A stretch of 64,000 nt of DNA from Desulfurobacterium pacificum. GTDB lineage: Bacteria; Aquificota; Aquificia; Desulfurobacteriales; Desulfurobacteriaceae. The position numbers and the translations under genes are program-made. The stretch is from assembly GCF_900182835.1 (NCBI RefSeq), contig NZ_FXUB01000001.1, forward strand, positions 248,001 to 312,000. The letters run 5' to 3'. The notes beneath the pieces are model-generated. The model was not told the origin of the DNA, did no database searches, and saw nothing but the letters and a program-made list of their open reading frames with translations. Below, in pieces: positions 18,311-27,229 of the stretch; position 1 is the stretch's first letter, and each line of letters opens with the position of its first letter.

Positions 18311-19524
18311 GATGCCTCCGTTATCGCAAGTAGAGTATCCAAAAACTGCTTCGTCTCTTTTACGTCGTGAACTCTCAATATTTTAGCACCGTTGAGAACG
18401 GCAATACCGGCTGCAGCAAGGCTACCGGGAACTCTTTTTTCCGGCACTTCTTCTCCCGTTACGTGTCCTATAAAGCTCTTTCTTGAAGCCCCAATTAAAA
18501 TCGGCAGTCCCAATACTTTAAACTCTTTAAGCCTTTTAAGTATGCACAGGTTGTCTATTAACCTTTTGCCAAAGCCAATGCCGGGGTCAATTATAAGTTT
18601 CTCTCTTTTTACGCCTTTTTCAACTGCTTCTTCTATCGTTTTTTGGAAGTATTGCAGTATTTCGGTGGGGGCGTCGGTGTAGTGGGGATTTTTCTGCATA
18701 TCCTTCGGCTTACCCTTAATATGCATTATAACAGCAGGAACGTCATATTTGGCAACAACTTCTGCCATTTTCTCATCAAAGTGGAAACCGCTTATGTCAT
18801 TAACAATATCAGCACCTGCGTTTAAAGCCTCTTCTGCCACCTTTGCTTTGTAAGTATCAACAGATATAAAAAACTCATCTCCCAATTTCTTTCTTATTTC
18901 CTCTATAACAGGCACAACCCTTTCAATTTCTTCCTCTAACGGCACAGGCTCAGAACCCGGTCTTGTTGACTCTCCACCAATATCAATAATCTCAGCTCCT
19001 TCCTCTAACATCTCTTCGCACCGTTTAACAGCCCTATCAACAGTTGCATACTTTCCACCATCCGAAAAGGAATCCGGCGTAACGTTCAAAATTCCCATTA
19101 TTTTCGGCTTATCCAAAACAAGTTTTTTACCTTTAACATCTATCTCAAATACGCTCTTTTCGTAATTCTCTATAACGCTTTCAATCTCTTTTGCTACTTT
19201 GGGAAGCCCAAAAGGCTGCTTTTTCAACTTTTCCACAAGCCTTTTCAAATCCCTTTTAGTAATCATCAGTAAAACTGTGCACGTCCCCTTTTCAAAACAA
19301 GAAGCCTTCCTCGGAACAGCACAATCTCCCCTCAAAGAAAGTGCATCTTGCTTCAGGATGTTTGCAGCCCTTGTATCTATTCCTTCAATTTCTATCAAAT
19401 AAAGCGGATACTTCTTAGAAAGAATTCTGGCTCCTTCAACCGTATTACCGACAGAAAGCAAATACTTTTCAAATTCCTCTCTACTTGAAAACTCTTTTAT
19501 CTTCAAATTTCCAACCCCACACAA
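18301..19524 (-). CDS. folP: Dihydropteroate synthase with N-terminal extension
   Basis: Condenses p-aminobenzoate with dihydropterin pyrophosphate in folate synthesis. The catalytic barrel (from about residue 135) shows MGILNVTPDSFSDGG, DIGGESTRPGSEPV, VNDISGFHFD and IDPGIGFGKR. About 130 extra N-terminal residues (including NILKQDALSLRGDCAVPR and KKQPFGLPKVAKEIE) form a domain also seen in DHPS of some Clostridia and other thermophiles. The longest frame starts at TTG 19524; a second TTG at 19506 is possible, and neither has a clear ribosome site. A promoter-like sequence lies immediately upstream, so this gene opens the folP-cdaA-cdaR-glmM operon. Confidence 0.93.
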   Translation of the reverse strand: MCGVGNLKIKEFSSREEFEKYLLSVGNTVEGARILSKKYPLYLIEIEGIDTRAANILKQDALSLRGDCAVPRKASCFEKGTCTVLLMITKRDLKRLVEKLKKQPFGLPKVAKEIESVIENYEKSVFEIDVKGKKLVLDKPKIMGILNVTPDSFSDGGKYATVDRAVKRCEEMLEEGAEIIDIGGESTRPGSEPVPLEEEIERVVPVIEEIRKKLGDEFFISVDTYKAKVAEEALNAGADIVNDISGFHFDEKMAEVVAKYDVPAVIMHIKGKPKDMQKNPHYTDAPTEILQYFQKTIEEAVEKGVKREKLIIDPGIGFGKRLIDNLCILKRLKEFKVLGLPILIGASRKSFIGHVTGEEVPEKRVPGSLAAAGIAVLNGAKILRVHDVKETKQFLDTLLAITEASCS

Positions 19525-19542
19525 CTCAAATTTTCTGAAAAA

Positions 19543-19571
19543 GTTTTATTATCCTAAATCATTAAAGTCAA
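19543..19571 (-). promoter_or_regulatory. Promoter-like sequence for folP-cdaA-cdaR-glmM
   Basis: TTGACT (19571-19566), a 17-bp spacer and TAAAAC (19548-19543) lie between the ATP citrate lyase terminator and folP. Transcription would begin about 12 nt before the TTG at 19524, leaving a very short leader. Confidence 0.5.
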
Positions 19572-19580
19572 TAGAGAAAT

Positions 19581-19605
19581 AAAAAAGGCGGGCTTGAAGC
19601 CCGCC
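19581..19605 (-). terminator. Intrinsic terminator after aclA
   Basis: The perfect stem GGCGGGCTT/AAGCCCGCC (19587-19605) is followed on the minus strand by six U residues. It closes the acn-idh-aclB-aclA transcription unit. Confidence 0.9.
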
Positions 19606-19632
19606 TTCAAAACTCTTAATAAAACAGTAATC

Positions 19633-21483
19633 CTAAGCTTCTTCAGGTCTCTTAACATCGTAAAGGATATCGTCCCACGGATGCCTGTAGAGAGGCATAG
19701 CGAGGCGTTTTTCGTCAAGGATGTGACCGATGAATCCGATGGAACGTCCAAGAACGAAGAAGGCGTTGAATGCACCAGCTTCAATAAGTTCGTCAATTTC
19801 AGCGTCAGAGTAACCAAGGTTTCTGAACATATCAACTAAAAGAACGCCGATTGTTCCGTCAACGTTGAGAATGAGATTCTCTTTCTTGGCAGTTGTAACC
19901 TTTTCAACTTCAAGAGCGTAGTCAAGAAGTTCTGTAGATGGAAAGTTTTCCTTAGCGTAGTTCTTGAGGAGTTCAACTCTCTTATCAGGGTTCTTTGTTG
20001 ACTTAATTCTGTGTCCGATCCCCGGAATCGGCTTCTTCTCTACTTTCTTCATGTAGTCAACGAATTCATAAGGATCCATTCCCTTCTCTTTAGCCATCTT
20101 AAAGTATTTAGCAGCTCCGTCAATAGCACCGCCAAAGCGTGGTCCAATTGTGAGGATACCGGTTGCAAGGCAGGACATAAGGTCTTTTCCAGCTCTTGCA
20201 GTTACTTTTGCGTTGTGAGCGCCGGAAACGGCTGGTCCGTGGTCTGCAACAACCTTGATTACCATATCAATAAACTTAGAAGCCCAAGCTGGGAACTTCT
20301 TCTTGAACCAGAGAAGTCCAATAACGTCAGCAATGGAGTAATCCTTTTCAACAACTTCAGAGATTGGAATGCCACAGTAAGTAGCTTCTTCCCCTCTATC
20401 ATCAGAAATTGTGCAGATAAAGTTTGTAGGTCTTCTAACCTTTCCTGCCTTAACGGCTTTAGCGTAATCTTCCGGAATTGGCGGAACTTCTGGCTCTTCA
20501 ATCTCGCCAATTTCACCTTTAGCTTTAAGGTCTTCGTAAACTTTTCTGATAAGGTCTGGAATGTCGTTAAAGGAATCCGGAACGTAAGCACCGGCCTCTC
20601 TCAATGCCCTGTTCTTAGCATCTGCAGTTTCTCTGTCTGCACCAGCTTTAGCACCAGCATGACCGAACTGAACTTCACCTCCAAAGTGCTTGGCGATTGT
20701 TCCAATACACCATGCAATTACAGGTTTCGTGATTAACCCTTTTTCAAGAGCTTCAACAACTCTGTATTCAAGTTCTCCACCGACTTCACCGAGCATAATC
20801 ATGTATTTAACTGCTGGGTTCTTTTGGAATCTTAAAAGGTGGTCAAGGAAGTCGGAACCTGGAAATCTGTCACCACCGATGGCGATACCTTCTACAATAC
20901 CGTCAGCGTTTCTCGCAATGATGTTAGAAAGCTCGTTGAAGAGACCTCCGGAACGAGTTACAAGTCCGCAGGAACCCGGTCTGTGAAGTTTAGACTTAAC
21001 GATGTTTTCAATCGTTCCACCGGCGTTTCCGATTCTGAAGGCACCGGCAGCAATACCACCAACGGTAGCAGGACCAATTATCCACTTACCCATAGACTTT
21101 GCCCTGTAAGCCATATCCCTTGCAAGTCTTTCAGGAATACCCTCTGCCGTAATAGCAACCGTTCTGATTGTAGGAACGTTAAGAGCTTCAATAGTAACGT
21201 CGTAAGCTGTTCTGAAAGAAGCAAAGTTTACAAGAACGTCTGCTTCCGGATGAGCTTCTGCAGCTTCAACAGTAGAACGGTAAATAGGAATCATTATCTC
21301 GCTTGTACCAAAGAAAAACTTTTCAAACTTTCTACTTTGAGTTGGAGCAACAATTGCAACGATAGAAGGAGAACGTCCTACAACATAATCATAGTCAAGC
21401 ATTCTTTGAATAGCGTTTCTGTTAAGGTTCCAAAAAATCGCTTTTGTGTTTCTGTCAAAAAGTATGTAATCAGGTCTGCTCAT
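19633..21483 (-). CDS. aclA: ATP citrate lyase, large (alpha) subunit with citryl-CoA lyase domain
   Basis: A 616-residue subunit combining a succinyl-CoA-synthetase-like part, with the phosphohistidine loop FGGEVQFGHAGAKAG, and a C-terminal citrate-synthase-like cleavage domain with motifs such as GPAVSGAHN, PIPGIGHRIKS and RSIGFIGHILDEKR. With AclB it cleaves citrate to acetyl-CoA and oxaloacetate, the defining step of the reductive TCA cycle. The frame extends to 21516, but the ATG at 21483 (MSRPDYILFDR) has GGAGG at proper spacing and avoids overlapping aclB. Subunit naming follows the Chlorobium convention. Confidence 0.97.
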   Translation of the reverse strand: MSRPDYILFDRNTKAIFWNLNRNAIQRMLDYDYVVGRSPSIVAIVAPTQSRKFEKFFFGTSEIMIPIYRSTVEAAEAHPEADVLVNFASFRTAYDVTIEALNVPTIRTVAITAEGIPERLARDMAYRAKSMGKWIIGPATVGGIAAGAFRIGNAGGTIENIVKSKLHRPGSCGLVTRSGGLFNELSNIIARNADGIVEGIAIGGDRFPGSDFLDHLLRFQKNPAVKYMIMLGEVGGELEYRVVEALEKGLITKPVIAWCIGTIAKHFGGEVQFGHAGAKAGADRETADAKNRALREAGAYVPDSFNDIPDLIRKVYEDLKAKGEIGEIEEPEVPPIPEDYAKAVKAGKVRRPTNFICTISDDRGEEATYCGIPISEVVEKDYSIADVIGLLWFKKKFPAWASKFIDMVIKVVADHGPAVSGAHNAKVTARAGKDLMSCLATGILTIGPRFGGAIDGAAKYFKMAKEKGMDPYEFVDYMKKVEKKPIPGIGHRIKSTKNPDKRVELLKNYAKENFPSTELLDYALEVEKVTTAKKENLILNVDGTIGVLLVDMFRNLGYSDAEIDELIEAGAFNAFFVLGRSIGFIGHILDEKRLAMPLYRHPWDDILYDVKRPEEA

Positions 21484-21499
21484 TACTTTCCCTCCGTTT

Positions 21500-22801
21500 T
21501 TATGGGTTTTCATCAAGAGCTTTTTTAACGATTTCCGTCATATGAGTTTCAGGACCATAAACTTCTATTGGAAGTCCAAGCTCTTCAGCAGCTTTCTTAA
21601 TTCTTGCAAGACCCACCTCATAGTTTGGTCCACCACGGCGAACGTAAATCTTAACGCCAACTTCCTTCATCTTATCTGCATACTCTTTGAACGCATCAAT
21701 GATACCGTCAAAGGTCTTGGCAACGTCCGTAAAGTTAGCAATAGCACCACCAATGATAAGGATTTTCGGTCTTCCCTGTGGGTCTTTCTTTCTTATCATA
21801 AGGTCAAGAACCGTTTTAACGTACTCCCTCGTTTCTGCTCTTGATGGGTTACCGGAGTATTCACCGTAGTTTGCAAGCTCCTTAACGTATCCAAGGTCTG
21901 CAACGGTATCAGCGTAAACAACGGAAGCTCCACCACCAGCAACCAAGGTCCAGATTCTTCCTTCAGGATTAAGAATTGTTAACTTTAAGGATGCACCAGA
22001 CTTTTCATCCATTTCTTTAATGTACTTTTCTTCAGGTGAAAGTTCACCACCAAATCCTGCCGGGAATTCAATCTCTCCCCACTTTCTACCAACTAAGAAT
22101 TGTGCTGTATCGTCAAGTCTTCCAACAAAGTCAAGAGGATACACCTTGTTTCCTACCATAACTAACGGGTTAATTTCAAGGTAAGCAAAGTGCATGTCTT
22201 TAAAAAACTTGTAGAGCCTCTTTACAAAGTCGGCGTACTTTTCCTTATCTTTGATTTCTTCAGGAACATTCTCTTCAATGAGTTTTTCAGCTTCCTCTTC
22301 ACTTGCAAGAACAGGAATAACAACTTCCTTTACCTTATCCCAGTTTTCTTCTACGTCAATTCCACCAAAAGCGGACATGAAAATGTGGTCACCGTCATAA
22401 CCCAAAGTAATTGCAACGTAGTACTCATCTTCTGGAGCGTGAGGAACGCAAGGTTCAATAAGGAAGTGAGTAAGCTTTCCTTTCTTACCTTTAATTTCAA
22501 CGTCTTCAGACATTTTTTGCTTAATCCACTGCTTAACAGTCTCGTAATCAACGTCACAAGGCTTCTCTTTCTTAAAGAGAATTAGCCCCAACTTTCCTCT
22601 TTTACCAAAGAGCATGTCAGGTTTTGCAACTAAAGGAAGTTCTTTAAGCCACGGATACTGCTCTGGTAACTTGTCAAGGTCTGTTTCAGGCGTTACTAAC
22701 ACAGACTTGAAATCGTACTCAAATTCCGGAGCAAAATATTCATTCCAGTGCTCGGCAAGTATTCTCTTGCCGTCGTATTCTCTAATCCCTCTTTGAGCCA
22801 T
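21500..22801 (-). CDS. aclB: ATP citrate lyase, small (beta) subunit, ATP-grasp
   Basis: A 433-residue ATP-grasp and CoA-binding subunit. It has the AclB-type start REYDGKRILAEHWNEYF, a central LEINPLVMVGNKVYPLDFVG and the glycine-rich WTLVAGGGASVVYADTV. It activates citrate with ATP and CoA for cleavage by AclA, 17 bp downstream. Two-subunit ATP citrate lyase is known in Chlorobi, Campylobacterota and Desulfurobacteriaceae, whereas Aquificaceae use a separate citryl-CoA synthetase and lyase, so this gene helps place the organism. It starts at an ATG behind GGAGG. Confidence 0.97.
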   Translation of the reverse strand: MAQRGIREYDGKRILAEHWNEYFAPEFEYDFKSVLVTPETDLDKLPEQYPWLKELPLVAKPDMLFGKRGKLGLILFKKEKPCDVDYETVKQWIKQKMSEDVEIKGKKGKLTHFLIEPCVPHAPEDEYYVAITLGYDGDHIFMSAFGGIDVEENWDKVKEVVIPVLASEEEAEKLIEENVPEEIKDKEKYADFVKRLYKFFKDMHFAYLEINPLVMVGNKVYPLDFVGRLDDTAQFLVGRKWGEIEFPAGFGGELSPEEKYIKEMDEKSGASLKLTILNPEGRIWTLVAGGGASVVYADTVADLGYVKELANYGEYSGNPSRAETREYVKTVLDLMIRKKDPQGRPKILIIGGAIANFTDVAKTFDGIIDAFKEYADKMKEVGVKIYVRRGGPNYEVGLARIKKAAEELGLPIEVYGPETHMTEIVKKALDENP

Positions 22802-22834
22802 CTATTTCCTCCTGCAAATTCGTTTTTACATGGT

Positions 22835-22860
22835 AAAAGGGCTTCCCGCTTGGGAAGCCC
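22835..22860 (-). terminator. Intercistronic terminator-like hairpin between idh and aclB
   Basis: The stem GGGCTTCCC/GGGAAGCCC (22839-22860) with a short loop is followed on the minus strand by UUUUA. It lies between idh and aclB, only about 38 bp upstream of the aclB start. That leaves little room for a separate promoter, so it probably works as a partial terminator or an mRNA-stabilising element. Confidence 0.7.
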
Positions 22861-22883
22861 GGAATCACCACTCTTACATAACC

Positions 22884-25091
22884 TTAAAGGTTATCAATAA
22901 TTTCATTGAACGTCTTAGAAGGTCTCATTGCAGCAGCAGCTTTTTCATCATCTGGATGGTAGTAACCACCGATATCCTTTGGAGAACCTTCTGTTGCAGC
23001 GATTTCAGAGAGAATCTTCTCTTCATTTTCAACAAGTGCTGCTGCAACAGGTTCAAATATCTTAGCAAGTTCCGCATCCTCTGTTTGAGCAGCAAGTTCC
23101 TCAGCCCAGTAGCGTGCAAGCCAGTAGTGGCTTCCGCGGGTATCAAGCTGTCCAACTTTACGCTTAGGAGTTTTATCGTTATCAAGGTACTTAGAAACAG
23201 CTTTGGAAAGTGTATCAGCCATTATGAGAATTCTCTTGTTGTCGCCACCAGCCTGCTTGTAGGCAAGCTTAAGAGCCTCAACAAAGGCAAGGAACTCACC
23301 TAAGGAATCCCATCTGAGGTGACCTTCTTTAACGAACTGCTGAACGTGCTTTGGAGCAGAACCACCAGCACCTGTTTCAAAGAGTCCACCGCCAGCAATG
23401 AGCGGAACGATGGAAAGCGCTCTTGCAGAAGTTCCAACTTCAATAATTGGGAAGAGGTCTGTTAAGTAGTCTCTCAGAACGTTTCCTGTAACAGAAATTG
23501 TGTTTAATCCTTTTCTAAATCTCTCAAGAGTAAACTTCATAGCTTCTCTTGGAGGCTTAATATACCACTCTACACCTTCAAGGTCATACTTCTGTATTTC
23601 TTCTCTTACCTTCTCAATAAGCTCTCTGTCGTGAGCACGGAAGTGGTCAAGCCAGAACACTATTGGATAACCAGTTTCCTTTGCTCTATTTACCGCAAGT
23701 TTTACCCAGTCACGAATTGCAATGTCTTTTGTGTGGCAACTTCTGTAGATATCGCCTTCTTCTACCTCATGTTCCATGAGAACGTTTCCATCTTCATCAA
23801 CAATTCTGATAACGCCGTCAGCTGGTGGGAAGAAAGTTTTATCGTGGGAACCGTATTCTTCAGCTTTCATAGCCATGAGACCTACGTTCTGAACAGTTCC
23901 CACCTTTGTTGGGTCAAACTGTCCACGAACCTTAATGTCTTCAACAATTTCGGAATACATAGTAGCATAGCAACGGTCTGGAACAGTAATTACACAGTCG
24001 TCAACCTCTCCGGTTGGTCCCCAACCTTTGAGACCGTTCTTGATAACAGCAGGAATGGAAGCATCAATAATTACATCGTTAGGTCTGTGAAGGTTGGTAA
24101 TACCTCTGTCAGAGTCAACCATATACATACGAGGCTGCTCTTTATAAATCTCTTCAAGAGTTTTCTTGATTTCTTCCTGCTTCTCAGGTGGAAGCTTGGA
24201 AAGCTTGTTCTCAAGGTCAATAAGACCTTTGCTTGGGTCAAATCCAATTTCCTCAAGTTCCTTGCCGTGCTTCTCAAAGAGTTTCTTGTAGTAAACTCTT
24301 ATAGCGTCGCCGAAAATAACAGGGTCAGAAACCCTCATCATTGTAGCCTTAACGTGAAGGGAGAAAAGAATATCCTTATCTTTAGCATCGTTAATTACTT
24401 CCTCAAAGAACTCACGAAGAGCTTTTCTGCTCATGTAAGTTCCATCTATAACGTCACCCATTCCAACTTCAATCTCTTTAAGAACCTGAACGTTTCCGTT
24501 CTTATCTACAAACTCGTAACGGATTTTGCCGTCCTTCTTAATAGTTACAGACTTTTCATGGTCGTAGAAGTCACCAGACTTCATGTGAGCAACGTAACTT
24601 TCAGACTTTGGAGAAACCTCACCCATCCTGTGAGGATGCTTCTTGGCATACTCCTTAACCGGCTCGGCAATACGTCTGTCGGAATTACCCTGACGGAGAA
24701 CTGGGTTAACAACAGAACCTATACACTTATCGTACTTTGCCCTGATTTCTTTCTCTTCTTCAGTTTGAGGATTTTCAGGAAAGTCAGGTAAATCGTAACC
24801 TTGAGACTGGAGTTCCTTAACAGCTTCAATGAGCTGAGGAATGGAAGCAGAAATGTTTGGAAGCTTCATAATGTTAGCTTCAGGTTTCCAAACGAGCTCG
24901 CCAAGGTAGGCAAGGTCGTCTGGAGCAAGTCCAAACTGAGCAAGAATTCTTCCTGCAAGAGATATGTCTCTTACTTCAATTTCCACGCCAGCATGCTTTA
25001 CAAAGTTTCTCATAATGGGAAGAAGCGAATAGGTAGCCAGAGCAGGAGCTTCGTCAACCTTTGTCCAAACTATTTTGGGCTTTTTAGCCAT
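22884..25091 (-). CDS. icd: Monomeric NADP-dependent isocitrate dehydrogenase (IDH-II type)
   Basis: A 735-residue protein of the monomeric IDH family, about twice the length of the homodimeric type. It starts with the family signature KIVWTKVDEAPALATYSLLP and contains QGNSDRRIAEPVK, MVDSDRGITNLHRPNDVIID and ARYWAEELAAQTED. In the reductive TCA cycle it would run as a carboxylating enzyme, turning 2-oxoglutarate and CO2 into isocitrate. It lies between aconitase and ATP citrate lyase, matching the pathway order. It has an ATG start with AGGAGG. Confidence 0.96.
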   Translation of the reverse strand: MAKKPKIVWTKVDEAPALATYSLLPIMRNFVKHAGVEIEVRDISLAGRILAQFGLAPDDLAYLGELVWKPEANIMKLPNISASIPQLIEAVKELQSQGYDLPDFPENPQTEEEKEIRAKYDKCIGSVVNPVLRQGNSDRRIAEPVKEYAKKHPHRMGEVSPKSESYVAHMKSGDFYDHEKSVTIKKDGKIRYEFVDKNGNVQVLKEIEVGMGDVIDGTYMSRKALREFFEEVINDAKDKDILFSLHVKATMMRVSDPVIFGDAIRVYYKKLFEKHGKELEEIGFDPSKGLIDLENKLSKLPPEKQEEIKKTLEEIYKEQPRMYMVDSDRGITNLHRPNDVIIDASIPAVIKNGLKGWGPTGEVDDCVITVPDRCYATMYSEIVEDIKVRGQFDPTKVGTVQNVGLMAMKAEEYGSHDKTFFPPADGVIRIVDEDGNVLMEHEVEEGDIYRSCHTKDIAIRDWVKLAVNRAKETGYPIVFWLDHFRAHDRELIEKVREEIQKYDLEGVEWYIKPPREAMKFTLERFRKGLNTISVTGNVLRDYLTDLFPIIEVGTSARALSIVPLIAGGGLFETGAGGSAPKHVQQFVKEGHLRWDSLGEFLAFVEALKLAYKQAGGDNKRILIMADTLSKAVSKYLDNDKTPKRKVGQLDTRGSHYWLARYWAEELAAQTEDAELAKIFEPVAAALVENEEKILSEIAATEGSPKDIGGYYHPDDEKAAAAMRPSKTFNEIIDNL

Positions 25092-25120
25092 CTATTACCT
25101 CCTGAAATTATGTTCTTCAT

Positions 25121-25141
25121 AAAAAGGGGGCTGAAGCCCCC
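25121..25141 (-). terminator. Intercistronic terminator-like hairpin between acn and idh
   Basis: The stem GGGGGCT/AGCCCCC (25126-25141) is followed on the minus strand by UUUUU. It lies in the 55-bp gap between the acn stop and the idh start, so read-through must occur unless idh has a promoter hidden inside acn. Confidence 0.7.
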
Positions 25142-25146
25142 AAGTA

Positions 25147-27105
25147 TTAGTTAGACTTATTCTTCGCTTCAAACTTCTGCTTAACGTAAGCAAGAACGCC
25201 ACCAGCCTTGATGATGTTAACCTGACGCTCGTTGAGTCCGTGCTTTGTAGGAATGGAGATTCCCTTAGTTCTGTTGATTACTGTAATGATGTTGTCCTCG
25301 CCAGGAGCAAAGTTGGAAAGGTCTATTTCAAGGAGGTCACCCTGGTCAATCTTGTCGTAGTCTTCAGGATTAACGAATATGAGCGGCAAGATCCCGAAGT
25401 TGATAAGGTTAGCGTGGTGAATTCTCGCAAAGGACTTAGCAATTACAGCCTTAACTCCAAGGTACATTGGTCCGATAGCAGCGTGTTCTCTTGAAGAACC
25501 TTGTCCGTAGTTTTCACCGCCAACGATGAATCCACCGCCTTTCTCTTTAGCTCTCTTAGCAAAGTTTTCATCCACAACAGAGTAAACGTATTCGGAAATT
25601 GCTGGAATGTTGGAACGGAGTGGGAGGATTTTAGCACCGCCAGGAATAATGTGGTCAGTTGTAATGTTGTCACCAACTTTCAAGAGAACTTCACCTTCAA
25701 GCTTATCGCCAAGAGGTTCTTTATAACCAACGTAGTTGATTGTTGGACCTTTCCAGATTTCAACCTCATCTGGGTCTGCAGCTGGAGCGTAAATCATTGA
25801 ATCGTCAATTTCAAACTTTTCAGGTAAGAATACCTTAATCTCCTCAAGACCAAGGTCTCTTGGGTCTGTAATTACACCTTTCATTGCAGTAGCTGCTGCT
25901 GTTTCAGGAGATGCAAGGTAAACTTCCGCATCCTTTGTTCCGGAACGTCCATAGAAGTTTCTGTTGAACGTTCTAACGGAAACGCCGCCGGATGGTGGTG
26001 CAAATCCCATTCCGATACAAGGTCCACATGCACACTCTAAAATTCTAAAGCCTGCCCTAAGGAATACGTCGTAGTAACCTTCTTTATCCATCATTCTGAG
26101 AACTTGCTTTGAACCTGGAGAGATAGCAGCAGAAACCATTGGGTGAACTCTTTCACCAGTCTGCTTAAACATCTCTCCAACAGTCTTTAAATCCCTGTAA
26201 GAGGAGTTTGTACAGGAACCGATAGCAACCTGGTGAACTTTCTTACCTTCAACTTCTTTAACTTTTACAACCTTGTCCGGCATATGTGGACAAGCAATAA
26301 GTGGCTCAAGCTCAGAAAGGTCTATATCAATAACTTCATCGTAAACTGCATCCGGGTCAGCCTGGAGAGGTCTCCATTGAGATTCTCTACCTTGCGCCTT
26401 CATAAAGAGGTAGGTTTGCTCATCGCTTGGGAATACAGATGTTGTAGCTCCAAGCTCAGCACCCATATTAGTAATGGTAGCCCTTTCTGGAACAGTTAAA
26501 TACTTAACACCTTCTCCGCCGTATTCAAATACTTTTCCAACACCACCTTTAACAGAAAGTCTTCTTAAAAGTTCAAGGATAATATCTTTTGCAGAAACAA
26601 AAGGCTTCAATCTACCGTAAAGGTTAACTCTTACAACTTTTGGCATCGTAAGGTAGAAAGGCTCTCCTGCCATTGCAAGAGCAACGTCCATTCCGCCAGC
26701 ACCTATTGCTAAGCTACCAATTCCACCGGCAGTTGGCGTGTGAGAGTCTGAACCCAAAAGAGTTTTTCCTGGAATTGCAAATCTTTCAAGGTGAACTTGG
26801 TGACAGATACCGTTTCCGGCTTTAGAGAAGTAAACGCCAAACTTTGCCGCAGCAGTTTGAAGGAAAAGGTGGTCGTTTGCGTTTTCTGGACCACCAGCTT
26901 GTAACGTGTTGTGGTCAACGTAAGAAACGGAAAGTTCTGTTTGAACTTTTGGAAGCCCCATTGCTTCAAAATGAAGGTAAGCCATAGTTCCAGTAGCGTC
27001 CTGTGTAAGCGTCTGGTCAATTCTTATAGCTATTGGTTTACCAGGGGTCATATCCCCTTCAACAAGGTGAGTCTTAATAATTTTCTGCACGATGTTCAGT
27101 CCCAT
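25147..27105 (-). CDS. acn: Aconitate hydratase
   Basis: A 652-residue iron-sulfur enzyme interconverting citrate and isocitrate. Visible motifs are TQDATGTMAYLHFEAMG, LGSDSHTPTAGGIGSLAIGA, the cluster-binding AIGSCTNSSYRDL and CACGPCIGMGFAPP, and the C-terminal swivel-domain GGENYGQGSSREHAA. Size and sequence fit the compact aconitase described as Aquifex-type, shorter than AcnA or AcnB. The open frame reaches 27201, but the ATG at 27105 follows GGAGGAG directly and begins the conserved sequence. It is first in the reductive TCA cluster, behind a strong promoter. Confidence 0.95.
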   Translation of the reverse strand: MGLNIVQKIIKTHLVEGDMTPGKPIAIRIDQTLTQDATGTMAYLHFEAMGLPKVQTELSVSYVDHNTLQAGGPENANDHLFLQTAAAKFGVYFSKAGNGICHQVHLERFAIPGKTLLGSDSHTPTAGGIGSLAIGAGGMDVALAMAGEPFYLTMPKVVRVNLYGRLKPFVSAKDIILELLRRLSVKGGVGKVFEYGGEGVKYLTVPERATITNMGAELGATTSVFPSDEQTYLFMKAQGRESQWRPLQADPDAVYDEVIDIDLSELEPLIACPHMPDKVVKVKEVEGKKVHQVAIGSCTNSSYRDLKTVGEMFKQTGERVHPMVSAAISPGSKQVLRMMDKEGYYDVFLRAGFRILECACGPCIGMGFAPPSGGVSVRTFNRNFYGRSGTKDAEVYLASPETAAATAMKGVITDPRDLGLEEIKVFLPEKFEIDDSMIYAPAADPDEVEIWKGPTINYVGYKEPLGDKLEGEVLLKVGDNITTDHIIPGGAKILPLRSNIPAISEYVYSVVDENFAKRAKEKGGGFIVGGENYGQGSSREHAAIGPMYLGVKAVIAKSFARIHHANLINFGILPLIFVNPEDYDKIDQGDLLEIDLSNFAPGEDNIITVINRTKGISIPTKHGLNERQVNIIKAGGVLAYVKQKFEAKNKSN

Positions 27106-27164
27106 TTCTCCTCCTTTATAATAAATTTCTATATCTGATTCCGAGAAAACAGAGTCTTTAAAGG

Positions 27165-27193
27165 TTGCAAAAATTATGTAAAAAATTTGTAAA
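27165..27193 (+). promoter_or_regulatory. Possible divergent promoter for rtcB
   Basis: TTGCAA (27165-27170), a 17-bp spacer and TGTAAA (27188-27193) lie upstream of rtcB and physically overlap the acn promoter on the other strand. The match is weak (four of six in each box). Confidence 0.35.
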
Positions 27194-27201
27194 AATTTCA
27201 A
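27173..27201 (-). promoter_or_regulatory. Promoter of the acn-idh-aclBA cluster
   Basis: TTGAAA (27201-27196), a 17-bp spacer and CATAAT (27178-27173) give a good sigma70-like promoter, leaving a leader of about 60 nt before acn. It overlaps a weaker divergent promoter for rtcB. Confidence 0.6.
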
Positions 27202-27229
27202 GCAAAATTGATAAATAGAGAGGTTTCCG

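Noticed and set aside
23631-24791. Long plus-strand open frame (386 codons) inside the isocitrate dehydrogenase gene
   Set aside because: It is an antisense shadow of a strongly conserved gene; its translation is rich in Ser, Asn, Phe and Val without any domain, and there is no ribosome site.
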